Below, piece by piece: positions 1 through 8,619 of a stretch of 64,000 nucleotides of DNA (positions are counted from its first letter, which is position 1; each line of letters opens with the position of its first letter). The DNA comes from Candidatus Binatota bacterium (GTDB lineage Bacteria > Desulfobacterota > Binatia > UBA1149): contig DUBO01000028.1 in assembly GCA_012960245.1 (NCBI GenBank), forward strand, positions 1 to 64,000, written 5' to 3'. The position numbers and the translations under genes were made by a program. The notes beneath the pieces were generated by a model. That model searched no databases. It saw only the letters and a list, made by a program, of their open reading frames with translations, and had not been told where the DNA came from.

Positions 1-2
1 GC

Positions 3-827
3 TGGGGGCCCAACATCATGGCGCTGTCGGGCATGGCGGCTGCGTCGGGCTTTGCAGAGCGCGAGTGCACCATGGACCAGTATGCGTTTCCCGACCCCAT
101 GACGGCGCTGCACGGACTGTTCGCCGTCATGTCGGCGCTGGAGTACCGCCGGCAGACAGGACGGGGACAGTACGTCGACCTGTCACAGTTCGAGTGCACG
201 GCCGGGCTTGCGGGCGAGTTACTGGTGGACGCGCTGGCCGGGTCGTCTGCGGGGGCAACACCATCCCAGCAGCCGGCCTCCGCCTGCCCCGAGGGCGTGT
301 ACCGCTGCTCGGGTGAAGATCGCTGGCTCGCGCTGTCGGTGCAGGACGACGGCCAGTGGGCCGGGCTTTGCCGTGTGCTTGGACGCTCGGCCTGGCTGGC
401 CGACGCCGGGCTCGTCCACGCCGACGGCCGCTTGGAGCGCGCCAACGAAATCAACGAGGGCATCAGCGATTGGACGGCAGAACGTAGCCCGCTCGAGGCC
501 AGCGAGCAGTTGCAGGCCGCCGGTGTCGCCGCCGCCCCCGTGCAGAACGTCGATGACCAGTACCACCACGACCCACAGCTACACGCTCGGGGCTTCTTTG
601 AGCTGGTGGAACACCTTACTCTCGGCACGGTGACGGCCTGCGCGTTGCCGCTGGGCCTGGGTGACACGCCCGCGGCCAGCGGTGTGGCCGGGGCCGCCGT
701 GGCCGAGCACAACGATTACGTGCTGGGCGAACTGCTGGGCTTGAGCGCGGCTGATATAGCCGAGCTGGAGCGCGACGGCGCGGTTCAGCCGCGGGCCGGG
801 AACAAAACAAGGAGCGACGATCAATGA
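3..827 (+). CDS. CaiB/BaiF class III CoA-transferase, 5' truncated by window edge
   Basis: The reading frame is open from the first bases, so the N-terminal part with the Rossmann-like CoA-binding region lies outside the window. The 274 visible residues contain the conserved middle of class III CoA-transferases (GRGQYVDLSQFE, the small-domain entry) and the C-terminal dimerisation half (QYHHDPQLHARGFF, near the canonical D-PQ-RGF motif). Such enzymes move CoA between acyl-CoA and a free carboxylic acid. It overlaps the next gene by 4 bases (ATGA), so the two are translationally coupled, and an acyl-CoA dehydrogenase follows. Substrate unknown; the family call is firm. Confidence 0.9.
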   Translation, partial: WGPNIMALSGMAAASGFAERECTMDQYAFPDPMTALHGLFAVMSALEYRRQTGRGQYVDLSQFECTAGLAGELLVDALAGSSAGATPSQQPASACPEGVYRCSGEDRWLALSVQDDGQWAGLCRVLGRSAWLADAGLVHADGRLERANEINEGISDWTAERSPLEASEQLQAAGVAAAPVQNVDDQYHHDPQLHARGFFELVEHLTLGTVTACALPLGLGDTPAASGVAGAAVAEHNDYVLGELLGLSAADIAELERDGAVQPRAGNKTRSDDQ

Positions 828-1306
828 GCAACAACAGCAATCTCGAAGCGACCGTTAGACGGCTGGCCGACCTCGAGGCCATACGCGACCTGCCGCGCCG
901 CTACGCGCACTGCGTGTGGAACGGCGACGGCAAAAGTATTGTCGAGCTGTTCGCCGAGCAGGGCAGCATGGACATAGGCGACGGCCGGCCCATAGTCGGC
1001 CGCGAGAATCTCAAGCGCGACTACGGTGACATGCTTACCGGCATCGGTCTCTACCCCTACGTGCACAACCACGTGGTCGAACTCGACGGTGACCACGCCA
1101 CGGGCAACTGCTACCTCGATCTCAGGGCGACCATGGGTGACCAGAGCATGATAGGCTCGGGCTGGTACGACGACAGCTACGTACGCGAGGACGGCGCGTG
1201 GAAGTTTGACTCGAGGGTGTTGCACATCCGTTTCCTGGTGCCGGTGGGCGAAGGCTGGGCCGACGTCGACGGTAAGCAGGGCGACGTGTTCCCGGCCAGG
1301 GACTGA
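824..1306 (+). CDS. SnoaL-like / NTF2-fold protein
   Basis: This 160-residue protein starts inside the stop of the preceding CoA-transferase (ATGA). The N-terminal helix pattern (LADLEAIRDLPRRYAHCVWNGDGKSIVELF) followed by a short beta-rich body ending in a Trp-containing strand (EDGAWKFDSRVLHIRF) is typical of SnoaL-like proteins, a cone-shaped fold used by small hydrolases, isomerases and steroid delta-isomerase relatives. No catalytic residue can be assigned with confidence. Its place between a CoA-transferase and an acyl-CoA dehydrogenase suggests a dehydratase or isomerase step, or a binding role, in acyl-CoA catabolism. Confidence 0.75.
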   Translation: MSNNSNLEATVRRLADLEAIRDLPRRYAHCVWNGDGKSIVELFAEQGSMDIGDGRPIVGRENLKRDYGDMLTGIGLYPYVHNHVVELDGDHATGNCYLDLRATMGDQSMIGSGWYDDSYVREDGAWKFDSRVLHIRFLVPVGEGWADVDGKQGDVFPARD

Positions 1307-1334
1307 GGGACGGGACTGATCGTTCTTAAGCGAC

Positions 1335-2528
1335 ATGAACTTCGCGCACGGTGAAAAAGAACTGGCCTTCGCGGCCGAGGTTGAGCAGTTCCTCGACGAG
1401 TACCTGTCCGATCCCGCGCGCCGCGCGGCGGTGAGCGACCGTCACCCCGAGCAGCTCTCGCAGACGGTCGACAGCGCGGCCAAGCGCGAGTTCATTGCCG
1501 CGCTGGCCGAGCGCGGCTGGCTGGGCATGTCGTGGCCGGTCGAGTACGGCGGTGCGGCGTTGTCGGGCATCTACGATTTCATACTCACCGAGGCGCTGGC
1601 GCGGCGCGGCCTGCCGCAGCCGGGCAAGGGCGTGGGCATGGTGGGCAAGACCATCATCCGCAACGGCAGCGACGAGATGAAAAAGCGTTTCCTGCCGCAG
1701 ATCATCCGCGGCGAGATCGAGTTCGCGGTGGGCTACAGCGAGCCCGAGGCCGGCAGCGACGCGGCCAACATGCAGCTGCGCGCCGAGCGCGACGGCGACC
1801 ACTGGCTGCTCAACGGCACCAAGATGTGGACCACCTCGGCCCACTTTGCCGACTGGTACTGGCTGGGCGCACGTACCGACCCCGACGCGCCGAGGCATCG
1901 CGGCATAACGCTGTTCCTCATTCCCATGGACAGCCCGGGCCTGGAGGTGACGCCCATAATGACCATGGGCGACGAGCGTACCAACCAGGTGTTCTTCGAC
2001 AAGGTGCGCGTGGACGACGACTGCGTGGTGGGCGAACTCAACCGCGGCTGGACCTATATATGCGAGGCGTTGGACCTGGAGCGTTTTGCCATGATGCCCA
2101 TGGGCCCGCTCGAGACCAAGGCGGCCGCCTTGTTTGCCTGGGCCCGCGAGGCCACTCGCGAGGGCCGCCCGCTCGCAGAAGATCCCAGGGCACGCAGGCA
2201 ACTGGCTCTCGTGGCGACCGACCTGCAGGTGGCGCGAGCGTTACAGAAGCGCGTGCTTGCCGCGGCCCTTGGCGACACCGTGCCCACCGTCGAGTCGTCG
2301 CAGTACAAGCTGTTCATGAACGAAGCGGGGCAGCGCGTGGCCGACACCGCGCTCGACCTCGCGGGCGTTGCCGGCCAGTTGCGGGTAGGGCAGCGCCACA
2401 CACCCCAGGACGGACGCTTCGAGCGCAGCTATCGCTACACGGTGGTCGACACCATAGGCGGCGGCACCTCGGAGATACAGAAAAACATAATAGCCACGCG
2501 GGCGCTTGGCCTGCCGCGCAGTTTTTAG
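1335..2528 (+). CDS. Acyl-CoA dehydrogenase (ACAD-1)
   Basis: A full-length 397-residue FAD-dependent acyl-CoA dehydrogenase. Visible landmarks are the middle-domain signature AVGYSEPEAGSDAANMQ, the substrate-domain stretch WTTSAHFADWYWLGART, and the C-terminal FAD/dimer motif IGGGTSEIQKNIIATRALG. It introduces a 2,3-double bond into an acyl-CoA thioester in the cytoplasm. It is a close paralogue of the ACAD at 5024-6205. It begins 28 bases after the SnoaL-like gene and its stop overlaps by 4 bases that of the convergent SDR gene. Acyl chain or ring specificity cannot be read from the sequence. Confidence 0.93.
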   Translation: MNFAHGEKELAFAAEVEQFLDEYLSDPARRAAVSDRHPEQLSQTVDSAAKREFIAALAERGWLGMSWPVEYGGAALSGIYDFILTEALARRGLPQPGKGVGMVGKTIIRNGSDEMKKRFLPQIIRGEIEFAVGYSEPEAGSDAANMQLRAERDGDHWLLNGTKMWTTSAHFADWYWLGARTDPDAPRHRGITLFLIPMDSPGLEVTPIMTMGDERTNQVFFDKVRVDDDCVVGELNRGWTYICEALDLERFAMMPMGPLETKAAALFAWAREATREGRPLAEDPRARRQLALVATDLQVARALQKRVLAAALGDTVPTVESSQYKLFMNEAGQRVADTALDLAGVAGQLRVGQRHTPQDGRFERSYRYTVVDTIGGGTSEIQKNIIATRALGLPRSF

Positions 2529-3361
2529 GTTCTGCTGGCGGGTTCGGTGGGGGCGGCGGCCGTCGGATCGATCTCCAGCAGCTCGGCGCAGGCCTGCTCG
2601 GGCAGTTCAAGCGTGCGTGCCACGGTAAGCCCCACTACCGCCGGGTCCATGGCGCCTGCCCAGCCCGGGTAGCCGCCGGCTTCCCACTCCTGGTAGGCCA
2701 CCTGGGCGCGTTCGGGATCCCAGCTGGCGTTGAAGTTGGTCCAGGCCGGTCCGCAGCGCAGCACCGTTACCCGTGTGCCCTGTTCGGCCAGTTCGCGCCT
2801 GAGCGAGACGGCATAGTTTTCAAGCGCCGCCTTGGTAGCGGCGTACACCGCCATCCACGGGTAGGGGTCGTTCACTGTCGTCGAAGAGATCATCACCACC
2901 TGGCCACCTTTGGCCGCGCGCAGCAGTGGCACGGCCTCGCGGCAGCAGTACATTGCGCCCAGCAGGTTGGTGTCCAGCTGCGCGGTCAACTCGTGGTCGG
3001 CGAGGTCTTCCACGCGCGCGAGTTCGGCCACGCCGGCGTTGATGACCAGTATGTCCAGGCGGCCGTCAAACAGATCGGCGGCTTCGGCGAACGCGCTTCG
3101 AACCGAGTCGGGGTCGGCCACGTCGGCCTGTATAGCCCTGGCCCGCTCGCCCAGGCGCGCGGCTTCTTCCGCCAGCTTGCCGGTTTTGTTGGTGGCATCG
3201 TCGGGGTCGCTGTCGCCAGCGCGGGCGAGCATTGCTACGCATACGCCGCGTTCGACCAGCGCCTCGGTGATGGCCAGGCCCAGGCCGCGCGAGGCACCTG
3301 TGACCAGGGCGGTTTTGCCGGCAAGTGAGCGCGGGGTGCTGTGACTGCCTGCTTCGCTCAA
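2525..3361 (-). CDS. SDR family oxidoreductase
   Basis: A classical short-chain dehydrogenase of 278 residues. It has the glycine-rich cofactor motif TGASRGLG near the N-terminus, the NAG motif (VINAGVAELARV), the catalytic Ser (MISSTT) and YAATK (Tyr-x-x-x-Lys). I chose TTG at 3361 as start because it overlaps the stop codon of the upstream aldehyde dehydrogenase gene (TTGA), which implies coupling, and because the Rossmann strand follows after the usual short lead (LSEAGSHSTPRSLAGKTALVTGAS). The open frame extends 114 bases further upstream, but that part is the aldehyde dehydrogenase 3' end read in another frame. It probably oxidises a hydroxyacyl or alcohol intermediate. Confidence 0.88.
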   Translation of the reverse strand: MSEAGSHSTPRSLAGKTALVTGASRGLGLAITEALVERGVCVAMLARAGDSDPDDATNKTGKLAEEAARLGERARAIQADVADPDSVRSAFAEAADLFDGRLDILVINAGVAELARVEDLADHELTAQLDTNLLGAMYCCREAVPLLRAAKGGQVVMISSTTVNDPYPWMAVYAATKAALENYAVSLRRELAEQGTRVTVLRCGPAWTNFNASWDPERAQVAYQEWEAGGYPGWAGAMDPAVVGLTVARTLELPEQACAELLEIDPTAAAPTEPASRT

Positions 3362-4830
3362 GCGGGGAATCCCAGCGTCTTGGTCTCCAGGTACTCCGAG
3401 AAACCCTCCAGCCCCATCTCGCGTCCTATCCCGCTCTGGCGGTAGCCGCCGAAGGGCGAGTCGGGCGCGAACCACATGCCTCCGTTTACGCCCACGGTGC
3501 CGGTGCGAAGACGACGGGCCACGCTCTCGGCGCGCTCGAGCGATGCCGAGCTTACGCCGCCCGACAGCCCGTAGTCAGAGTCGTTGGCTATGCGCACGGC
3601 GTCGTCGTCGTCGTCAAAGGGCAGCAGGGTGAGTACCGGCCCGAATATTTCTTCGCGGGCTATGGTCATGGAGTTATCGACGTCGGCAAACAGCGTCGGT
3701 TCAACGTAGTAGCCCTTTTCGTGCGGCCCGCGTCCGCCGCCGGTGACAAGGCGCGCGCCCTCGGCCTTGCCCTTTTCGATGTAGCCCAGCACGCGCTCCC
3801 GCTGGCGAGCATTGATGAGCGGGCCCATCAGGTTGGAGGGGTCGGTGGGGTCTCCCCAGGCCACGCCCTCGACGGCCGTGGCCGCAAGTTCGACCGCTTG
3901 ATCGTAGCGGTCGCGGGGAATGAGCCAGCGCATGGTCATTGCGCAGCCCTGGGCCGCGTGGGCAAAGCTGAAGGCAGCGAACGGCATAGTAGCCTCAAGG
4001 TCGGTGTCGTCGAGGACTATGTGCGCCGACTTGCCGCCCAGCTCGAGGAATACCTTTTTAACCGTGTCCGCCGAGCGGGCCATGATGTGGCGGCCCACGG
4101 CCGTCGAGCCGGTGAAGCTTACCATGTCCACGCGTGGGTCGGCGGTGAGGAACTCGCCCACCTCGGCTGGATCGCTCGCGGTCACCACGTTGAATACGCC
4201 CGGGGGCATGTCGGTGTGCTCGGCCGCCAGGCGTCCGAGCCAGGTGGCGTTCCACGGGGTATCGGGCGCGGGCTTGAGCACCACCGTGTTGCCCGCCGCC
4301 AGTGCCGGCAGGATCTTGGCCATGTTGACCTGCAGCGGGTAGTTCCAAGGTGTTATGGCGGCGACCACGCCGATGGGCTCGCGCACGACGGTTCGGCGGC
4401 TCTTCATTCCCATGAAGTCGGATATTCCCAGGTCGCGCTCCCACTCGAAGCCGTCGATGAGCGCGATGGGCCACCTGGCCTGCTCGATCACCGTGTCGCA
4501 CTGCACGGCCCAGGTGAGCTGCAGCGGGCTGCCGGCCTCGGCCACGGTCTGCCAGCGCAGCGGCTCTTTCTCTGCCTCGAGCGCTTCGCGCAGCTGTTCC
4601 AGGCAGCGTTTGCGCAGTTGCCGGTCGCCGGCCCACTGCCCGTCGTCGAAGGCCCGGCGCGCAGCCGCGACGGCGCGTTCAGCGTCCTCGCTGTCGCCGT
4701 CGGCAGCCTGGCCCAGGACCTCTTCGGTGGCCGGGTTGATGTTGTCGTAGCTACGCCCCGAGGCGGCCTCTACCAGCTCGCCATCGATGAGTAACCGTGT
4801 TTCCGGGTTGAACTTTACTGCGTCGGCCAT
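3358..4830 (-). CDS. NAD(P)-dependent aldehyde dehydrogenase
   Basis: A 490-residue aldehyde dehydrogenase. The catalytic Glu motif LELGGKSAHIVLDD, the nucleophile region AAQGCAMTMRW (Cys within the usual GQxC position) and the C-terminal FGGYRQSGIGREMG signature are all present, as is the WNYPLQ cofactor-site motif. It oxidises an aldehyde to the acid. The chosen start is ATG 4830 (MADAVKFNPETRLLIDG), where homologues normally begin; a GTG at 4857 would add nine residues. It is the first gene of a two-gene minus-strand operon with the SDR, and reads away from a KstR-type operator at 4920-4933, placed 89 bases upstream. Confidence 0.92.
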   Translation of the reverse strand: MADAVKFNPETRLLIDGELVEAASGRSYDNINPATEEVLGQAADGDSEDAERAVAAARRAFDDGQWAGDRQLRKRCLEQLREALEAEKEPLRWQTVAEAGSPLQLTWAVQCDTVIEQARWPIALIDGFEWERDLGISDFMGMKSRRTVVREPIGVVAAITPWNYPLQVNMAKILPALAAGNTVVLKPAPDTPWNATWLGRLAAEHTDMPPGVFNVVTASDPAEVGEFLTADPRVDMVSFTGSTAVGRHIMARSADTVKKVFLELGGKSAHIVLDDTDLEATMPFAAFSFAHAAQGCAMTMRWLIPRDRYDQAVELAATAVEGVAWGDPTDPSNLMGPLINARQRERVLGYIEKGKAEGARLVTGGGRGPHEKGYYVEPTLFADVDNSMTIAREEIFGPVLTLLPFDDDDDAVRIANDSDYGLSGGVSSASLERAESVARRLRTGTVGVNGGMWFAPDSPFGGYRQSGIGREMGLEGFSEYLETKTLGFPA

Positions 4831-4919
4831 CCCCCTGACTGTCCTGCCTCCCCACACCAGTCAAGAAGCTCGCTACGTTTCTTTGATGGCAAAGGAGCGT
4901 ATCCCCCTTCCGGCTGGAG

Positions 4920-4933
4920 TAGAACACGTTTCA
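4920..4933. promoter_or_regulatory. KstR-type TetR operator, box 1
   Basis: TAGAACACGTTTCA fits TnnAACnnGTTnnA, the consensus known for KstR, the TetR-family repressor of steroid degradation. It lies almost centrally in the divergent intergenic region, 89 bases from the aldehyde dehydrogenase start and 90 from the TTG start of the ACAD at 5024. It is one of four matching sites in intergenic DNA of this window. That it is bound by a KstR homologue is inference; no TetR gene is present here. Confidence 0.7.
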
Positions 4934-5023
4934 CTTGAGGGGGGTGGCGTGCTACTTCTCTTTGCTTGCCCGTGAGCCATCGCGCCCGTTTCGCCGGGCA
5001 GCGGCCGGGCAGCGGAGGTAGCC

Positions 5024-6205
5024 TTGAATTTCGAGTTTTCCCAGGCCGAGCAGGCTTTTCAGCAGGAAGTTGAGCAGTGGCTGGCCGACAACCACGACCC
5101 CGAGGTCATGGATCCCACCCGCGAGAACTTCACCCAGTTGGCCGACACGCCCGAGCGCCGCGCGTTCATGAAGAAGCTCGCCGCCCAGGGCTGGATGGGC
5201 ATGACCTGGCCCCGGGAGTACGGCGGCCAGGAAATGGAGGGTGTCTACGAGTACATACTCAACGAGGCGCTTGCGCGCGTGGGCGCCCCGCAGATCGGCA
5301 AGGGCGTGGGCATCATCGGTAAGACGCTCATTCGCCACGGTAGCGATAAGCTCAAGAGCGAATTCCTGCCGAAGATTCTCAGCGCCGAGGTCGAGTTTGC
5401 CGTTGGCTACAGCGAGCCCCAGGCCGGTAGCGACGCGGCCAACATGCAGTTGAAGGCCGAGCGCGACGGCGACTGGTGGGTGATGAACGGCCAGAAAATC
5501 TGGACCACCTCCGCCCACTTTGCCGACTGGTACTGGTTCGGTGCCCGCACCGACCCCGACGCTTCCAAGCACAACGGCATCAGCCTGTTTCTCGCCCCCA
5601 TGCGCAGCGAGGGCATGCAGATCCTGAGTACGCCCACCATAGGCAAGGACACCACCAACGAGGTGTTCTTCGACAACGTGCGCGTGCACAACGACTACAT
5701 GGTCGGCGAGCCGGGCAAGGGTTTTCAGTACATAAGCGAGGCGCTCGACCTGGAGCGCTTCACTATGTTTACCTTCTCGCCCATAGAGGAACGCACCCGC
5801 CTGCTGTGCAACTGGGTGCGCGACACTCAGCGCGACGGGCGCGCGCTGCGCGACGACCCGGTCGTACGCAGCACCATCGCCAACACCGTGACCGAGACCG
5901 AGGTGGCCCGCTGCCTGGGCTACAAGTTCGTGGCCGCGTCGCTGAAGGGTGGCAAGCCGCCCACCTGCGAGGCATCGGAATACAAGCTCTACGGCACCAA
6001 CCTGTCGCAGCGCGTGGCCAATACGGCCCTCGACGTAATAGGCGGCGAGGCCCAGCTCAAGGAGGGTACCGACAGCGCGCCGCTGCGTTCCCGCTTCGAG
6101 GGCACTTATCGTTGCACCGTGGTCGAGACCATAGGCGGCGGCGCCTCGGAGATTCAGAAGAACATCATCGCGCGTCGCAAGCTGGGGTTGCCGCGCAACT
6201 TCTGA
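5024..6205 (+). CDS. Acyl-CoA dehydrogenase (ACAD-2)
   Basis: A 393-residue acyl-CoA dehydrogenase closely related to ACAD-1 at 1335-2528; shared stretches include AVGYSEP(E/Q)AGSDAANMQ, WTTSAHFADWYW and IGGG(T/A)SEIQKNIIA. The start is TTG at 5024, supported by a strong GGAGG at 5014-5018 with 5-base spacing and by alignment of MNFEFSQAEQAF with the N-terminus of the paralogue. It opens a long plus-strand operon (CoA-transferase, ACAD-3, XdhC-like, MocA-like, CoxG-like) and is divergent from the aldehyde dehydrogenase gene across operator box 1. Confidence 0.93.
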   Translation: MNFEFSQAEQAFQQEVEQWLADNHDPEVMDPTRENFTQLADTPERRAFMKKLAAQGWMGMTWPREYGGQEMEGVYEYILNEALARVGAPQIGKGVGIIGKTLIRHGSDKLKSEFLPKILSAEVEFAVGYSEPQAGSDAANMQLKAERDGDWWVMNGQKIWTTSAHFADWYWFGARTDPDASKHNGISLFLAPMRSEGMQILSTPTIGKDTTNEVFFDNVRVHNDYMVGEPGKGFQYISEALDLERFTMFTFSPIEERTRLLCNWVRDTQRDGRALRDDPVVRSTIANTVTETEVARCLGYKFVAASLKGGKPPTCEASEYKLYGTNLSQRVANTALDVIGGEAQLKEGTDSAPLRSRFEGTYRCTVVETIGGGASEIQKNIIARRKLGLPRNF

Positions 6206-6224
6206 GCCGACACCGTTGCCAGCC

Positions 6225-7412
6225 ATGACAGACAACGCGTCAACTCCCGCTGTGCCCATGCTCAAGGGCACCACCGTGCTCGACCTGTCGAGCGTGGGGC
6301 CGGCGGCCAGGTGCAGTCGCATACTGGCCGACTACGGCGCCGATGTGGTCAAGATCGGCCCCGTGCCGCGCCACGAGGGCGTGCAGATCCGCCCTCCGTT
6401 TCACAGCTACTCGGCCGGCCGCGGTTACCGCCGCGCGCTGTTCGACTTCAAGGACCCCAGCGGTCGCGACGCCTTCGCGGCGCTCGCTTGTAAGGCCGAC
6501 GTCGTGATCGAGAGTTTTCGTCCCGGCGTCGTTGATCGCCTTGGCATCGGTTACGCAGACCTGTCGGCCGGCAACCCCGGCCTGGTCTACTGCTCAACGA
6601 GCGGCTACGGCCAACAGGGCCCGGCCTCGCAACGCGCCGGCCACGATCTCAACTATCTTGCCGTGGGTGGATTTCTGCACTGCTCCACCCGGCGGGCCGA
6701 CGGAGGACCGCCGACGCCCGGGGCCACGGTAGCCGACAGCGCCGCCGGTGGCATGCAGGCGGCGGTGGCCATACTGGCGGCGCTGCTGCGGCGCGCGCGC
6801 ACGGGACAGGGCGAGTACCTGGACGTGTCGGTGGCCGACGGCGTGCTGGCGCTCATGGCCCTGCACGTAGACGAGCACCTGGCCACTGGCGCCGAGCCGG
6901 GCCCGGGCAGCAACGTGCTCACCGGTCGCTACGCCTGCTACGACTGCTACCAGGCCCGCGACGGCGCTTGGCTTGCGGTGGGCGCCATCGAGGCTGCCTT
7001 CTGGGCCAACCTTTGCCGTGCACTCGGGCTCGACAAGCTCGCGCAGCGCCAGTACGACGACGACGCCCAGGAAGAGCTGCGCGCAGAGCTCGCGCGAGTG
7101 TTTGCCGGCGAGGATCGGCAACACTGGCTCGACCTGCTGCTCGACGCCGACACCTGCGTGACGCCCGTGTACTCGATAGACGAACTGGTAGATGACCCGC
7201 AGTTCGCGGCGCGCGGGGTTTTTGGCACGGCCGAGCATCCTGTCGAGGGTCGCCTGCGGCAGGTAACCCCGCTCCTGGCCGGTCAGCAACGGGGCGATGA
7301 CCGCGTGCAGCTGCCCGACCCCGAGGTCACCCATACGCGCGAGCTGCTGGGCGCTGCCGGCCTGGGAGCCGAGGCCCTGGACGAGTTGTTTGACAGCGGG
7401 GCCGTTGCCTGA
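6225..7412 (+). CDS. CaiB/BaiF class III CoA-transferase
   Basis: A 395-residue class III CoA-transferase. The N-terminal VLDLSSVGPAARCSRILADYGADVVKIGP replaces the usual G-P motif region, and AGHDLNYLAVGG carries the Asp expected to form the acyl-anhydride/aspartyl-CoA intermediate. ATG at 6225 was preferred over the TTG at 6216. It lies 19 bases after ACAD-2 in the same operon, so it probably loads or regenerates the CoA thioester on which the flanking dehydrogenases act. Confidence 0.9.
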   Translation: MTDNASTPAVPMLKGTTVLDLSSVGPAARCSRILADYGADVVKIGPVPRHEGVQIRPPFHSYSAGRGYRRALFDFKDPSGRDAFAALACKADVVIESFRPGVVDRLGIGYADLSAGNPGLVYCSTSGYGQQGPASQRAGHDLNYLAVGGFLHCSTRRADGGPPTPGATVADSAAGGMQAAVAILAALLRRARTGQGEYLDVSVADGVLALMALHVDEHLATGAEPGPGSNVLTGRYACYDCYQARDGAWLAVGAIEAAFWANLCRALGLDKLAQRQYDDDAQEELRAELARVFAGEDRQHWLDLLLDADTCVTPVYSIDELVDDPQFAARGVFGTAEHPVEGRLRQVTPLLAGQQRGDDRVQLPDPEVTHTRELLGAAGLGAEALDELFDSGAVA

Positions 7413-7460
7413 AGGCGTCGGCCGAGAGCCACGCGGTAGACGAGAGAAGAGGAAGAACAC

Positions 7461-8588
7461 ATGGACCTGGATTTCAGCGAAGAACAACAGATGCTGCGCG
7501 ACACCTTGCGCTCGCTTTGCGCCGAGCACTCCACGATCGAAGTCGTGCGCGCCCTCGAGGATGACGCCAAGGGCTACACCGACGAGTTCTGGGGCAAGCT
7601 GGCCGAGCTGGGTATCACCGGCCTCACCCTGCCCGAGCCCTGGGGCGCGGGTATGGGACTTATGGACGCGGTGGTGGTGTACGAGGAATTAGGGCGTGCG
7701 TTGGCCGCTTCTCCGCATTTTGACAGCTGCGTGATGGCTGGTGGCGTGCTGGCCGCCGCGGGCAGCACGGAGCAGAAGGACGAGTGGCTTCCTGGCATAG
7801 CTTCGGGCGAAAAGATCGTGGTGCCCGCGTGGTTGGAGCCGGGCAACGGCTGCGGTCCGCGCGGCGTGCAGATGCGCGCCCGTCCGGACGGTGGCGGCTT
7901 CGTGCTCGAGGGCGAAAAACTCCACGTGCATTTTGCGCGTGAGGCCGACGCTCTGCTTGTGCTGGCCCGCAGCGGCGACGGCGACGAGGATGTAGATATA
8001 TTTATCGTCGATGCCCGCACCGAGGGCCTCCAGATGGAGCAGCAGTTGTCGATGGCGTCGGACTGTCAGTACCTGCTGACCTTTGACGGCGTGCAGGTCG
8101 ACGCCTCCTCGCGCGTTGGCGCCGCTGGTTCGGGCTGGGCTGCGTGGAATACAGCCATGCTCAACGGCATCGTGTTGCAGGCGGCCCAGGCCATGGGCGG
8201 GGCCGAGCGCGGGCTGGAGATAACCGTGCAGTACTCGCTCGATCGCGAGCAGTTCGGCAAACCGCTGGGCGCTTTCCAGGCGCTGTCACACTACATGGCC
8301 GACGCAACGACCCTGATCTCAGGCGGTCGCACGCTGGCTTACGAGGCCGCGTGGACCCGCGACCAGGGACTGTCGACTGCCAGGCTCGCGCCCATGGCCA
8401 AGCTCTTTGCCTGCAACACCTACCGCGATGCCACTGCCATGATGGTCCAGGTCCACGGCGGTATGGGTTTCACCATAGAGTACGATATCCAGTTGTTCTT
8501 CCGCCGCGCCAAGCAGATGCAATTGGCCTGGTGGGACACGCGCTACCTCGAAGAGCTGGTGGCCGCCGAGGTACTCGACGCCGCCTGA
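7461..8588 (+). CDS. Acyl-CoA dehydrogenase, divergent (ACAD-3)
   Basis: A 375-residue acyl-CoA dehydrogenase family member (N-terminal MDLDFSEEQQMLRDTLRSL, C-terminal VQVHGGMGFTIEYDIQLFFRRAKQ). It is clearly different from ACAD-1 and ACAD-2: the middle domain lacks the SEPxAGSD signature and is shorter. In steroid-degrading bacteria such a divergent partner forms an alpha2beta2 heterotetramer with a canonical ACAD (ChsE type), and the presence of ACAD-2 two genes upstream would allow that. The start ATG 7461 follows an AG-rich leader (AGAGAAGAGGAAG). Confidence 0.88.
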   Translation: MDLDFSEEQQMLRDTLRSLCAEHSTIEVVRALEDDAKGYTDEFWGKLAELGITGLTLPEPWGAGMGLMDAVVVYEELGRALAASPHFDSCVMAGGVLAAAGSTEQKDEWLPGIASGEKIVVPAWLEPGNGCGPRGVQMRARPDGGGFVLEGEKLHVHFAREADALLVLARSGDGDEDVDIFIVDARTEGLQMEQQLSMASDCQYLLTFDGVQVDASSRVGAAGSGWAAWNTAMLNGIVLQAAQAMGGAERGLEITVQYSLDREQFGKPLGAFQALSHYMADATTLISGGRTLAYEAAWTRDQGLSTARLAPMAKLFACNTYRDATAMMVQVHGGMGFTIEYDIQLFFRRAKQMQLAWWDTRYLEELVAAEVLDAA

Positions 8589-8619
8589 AGGGTCGGGTCG
8601 GGCGAGAGGAATACGACGC

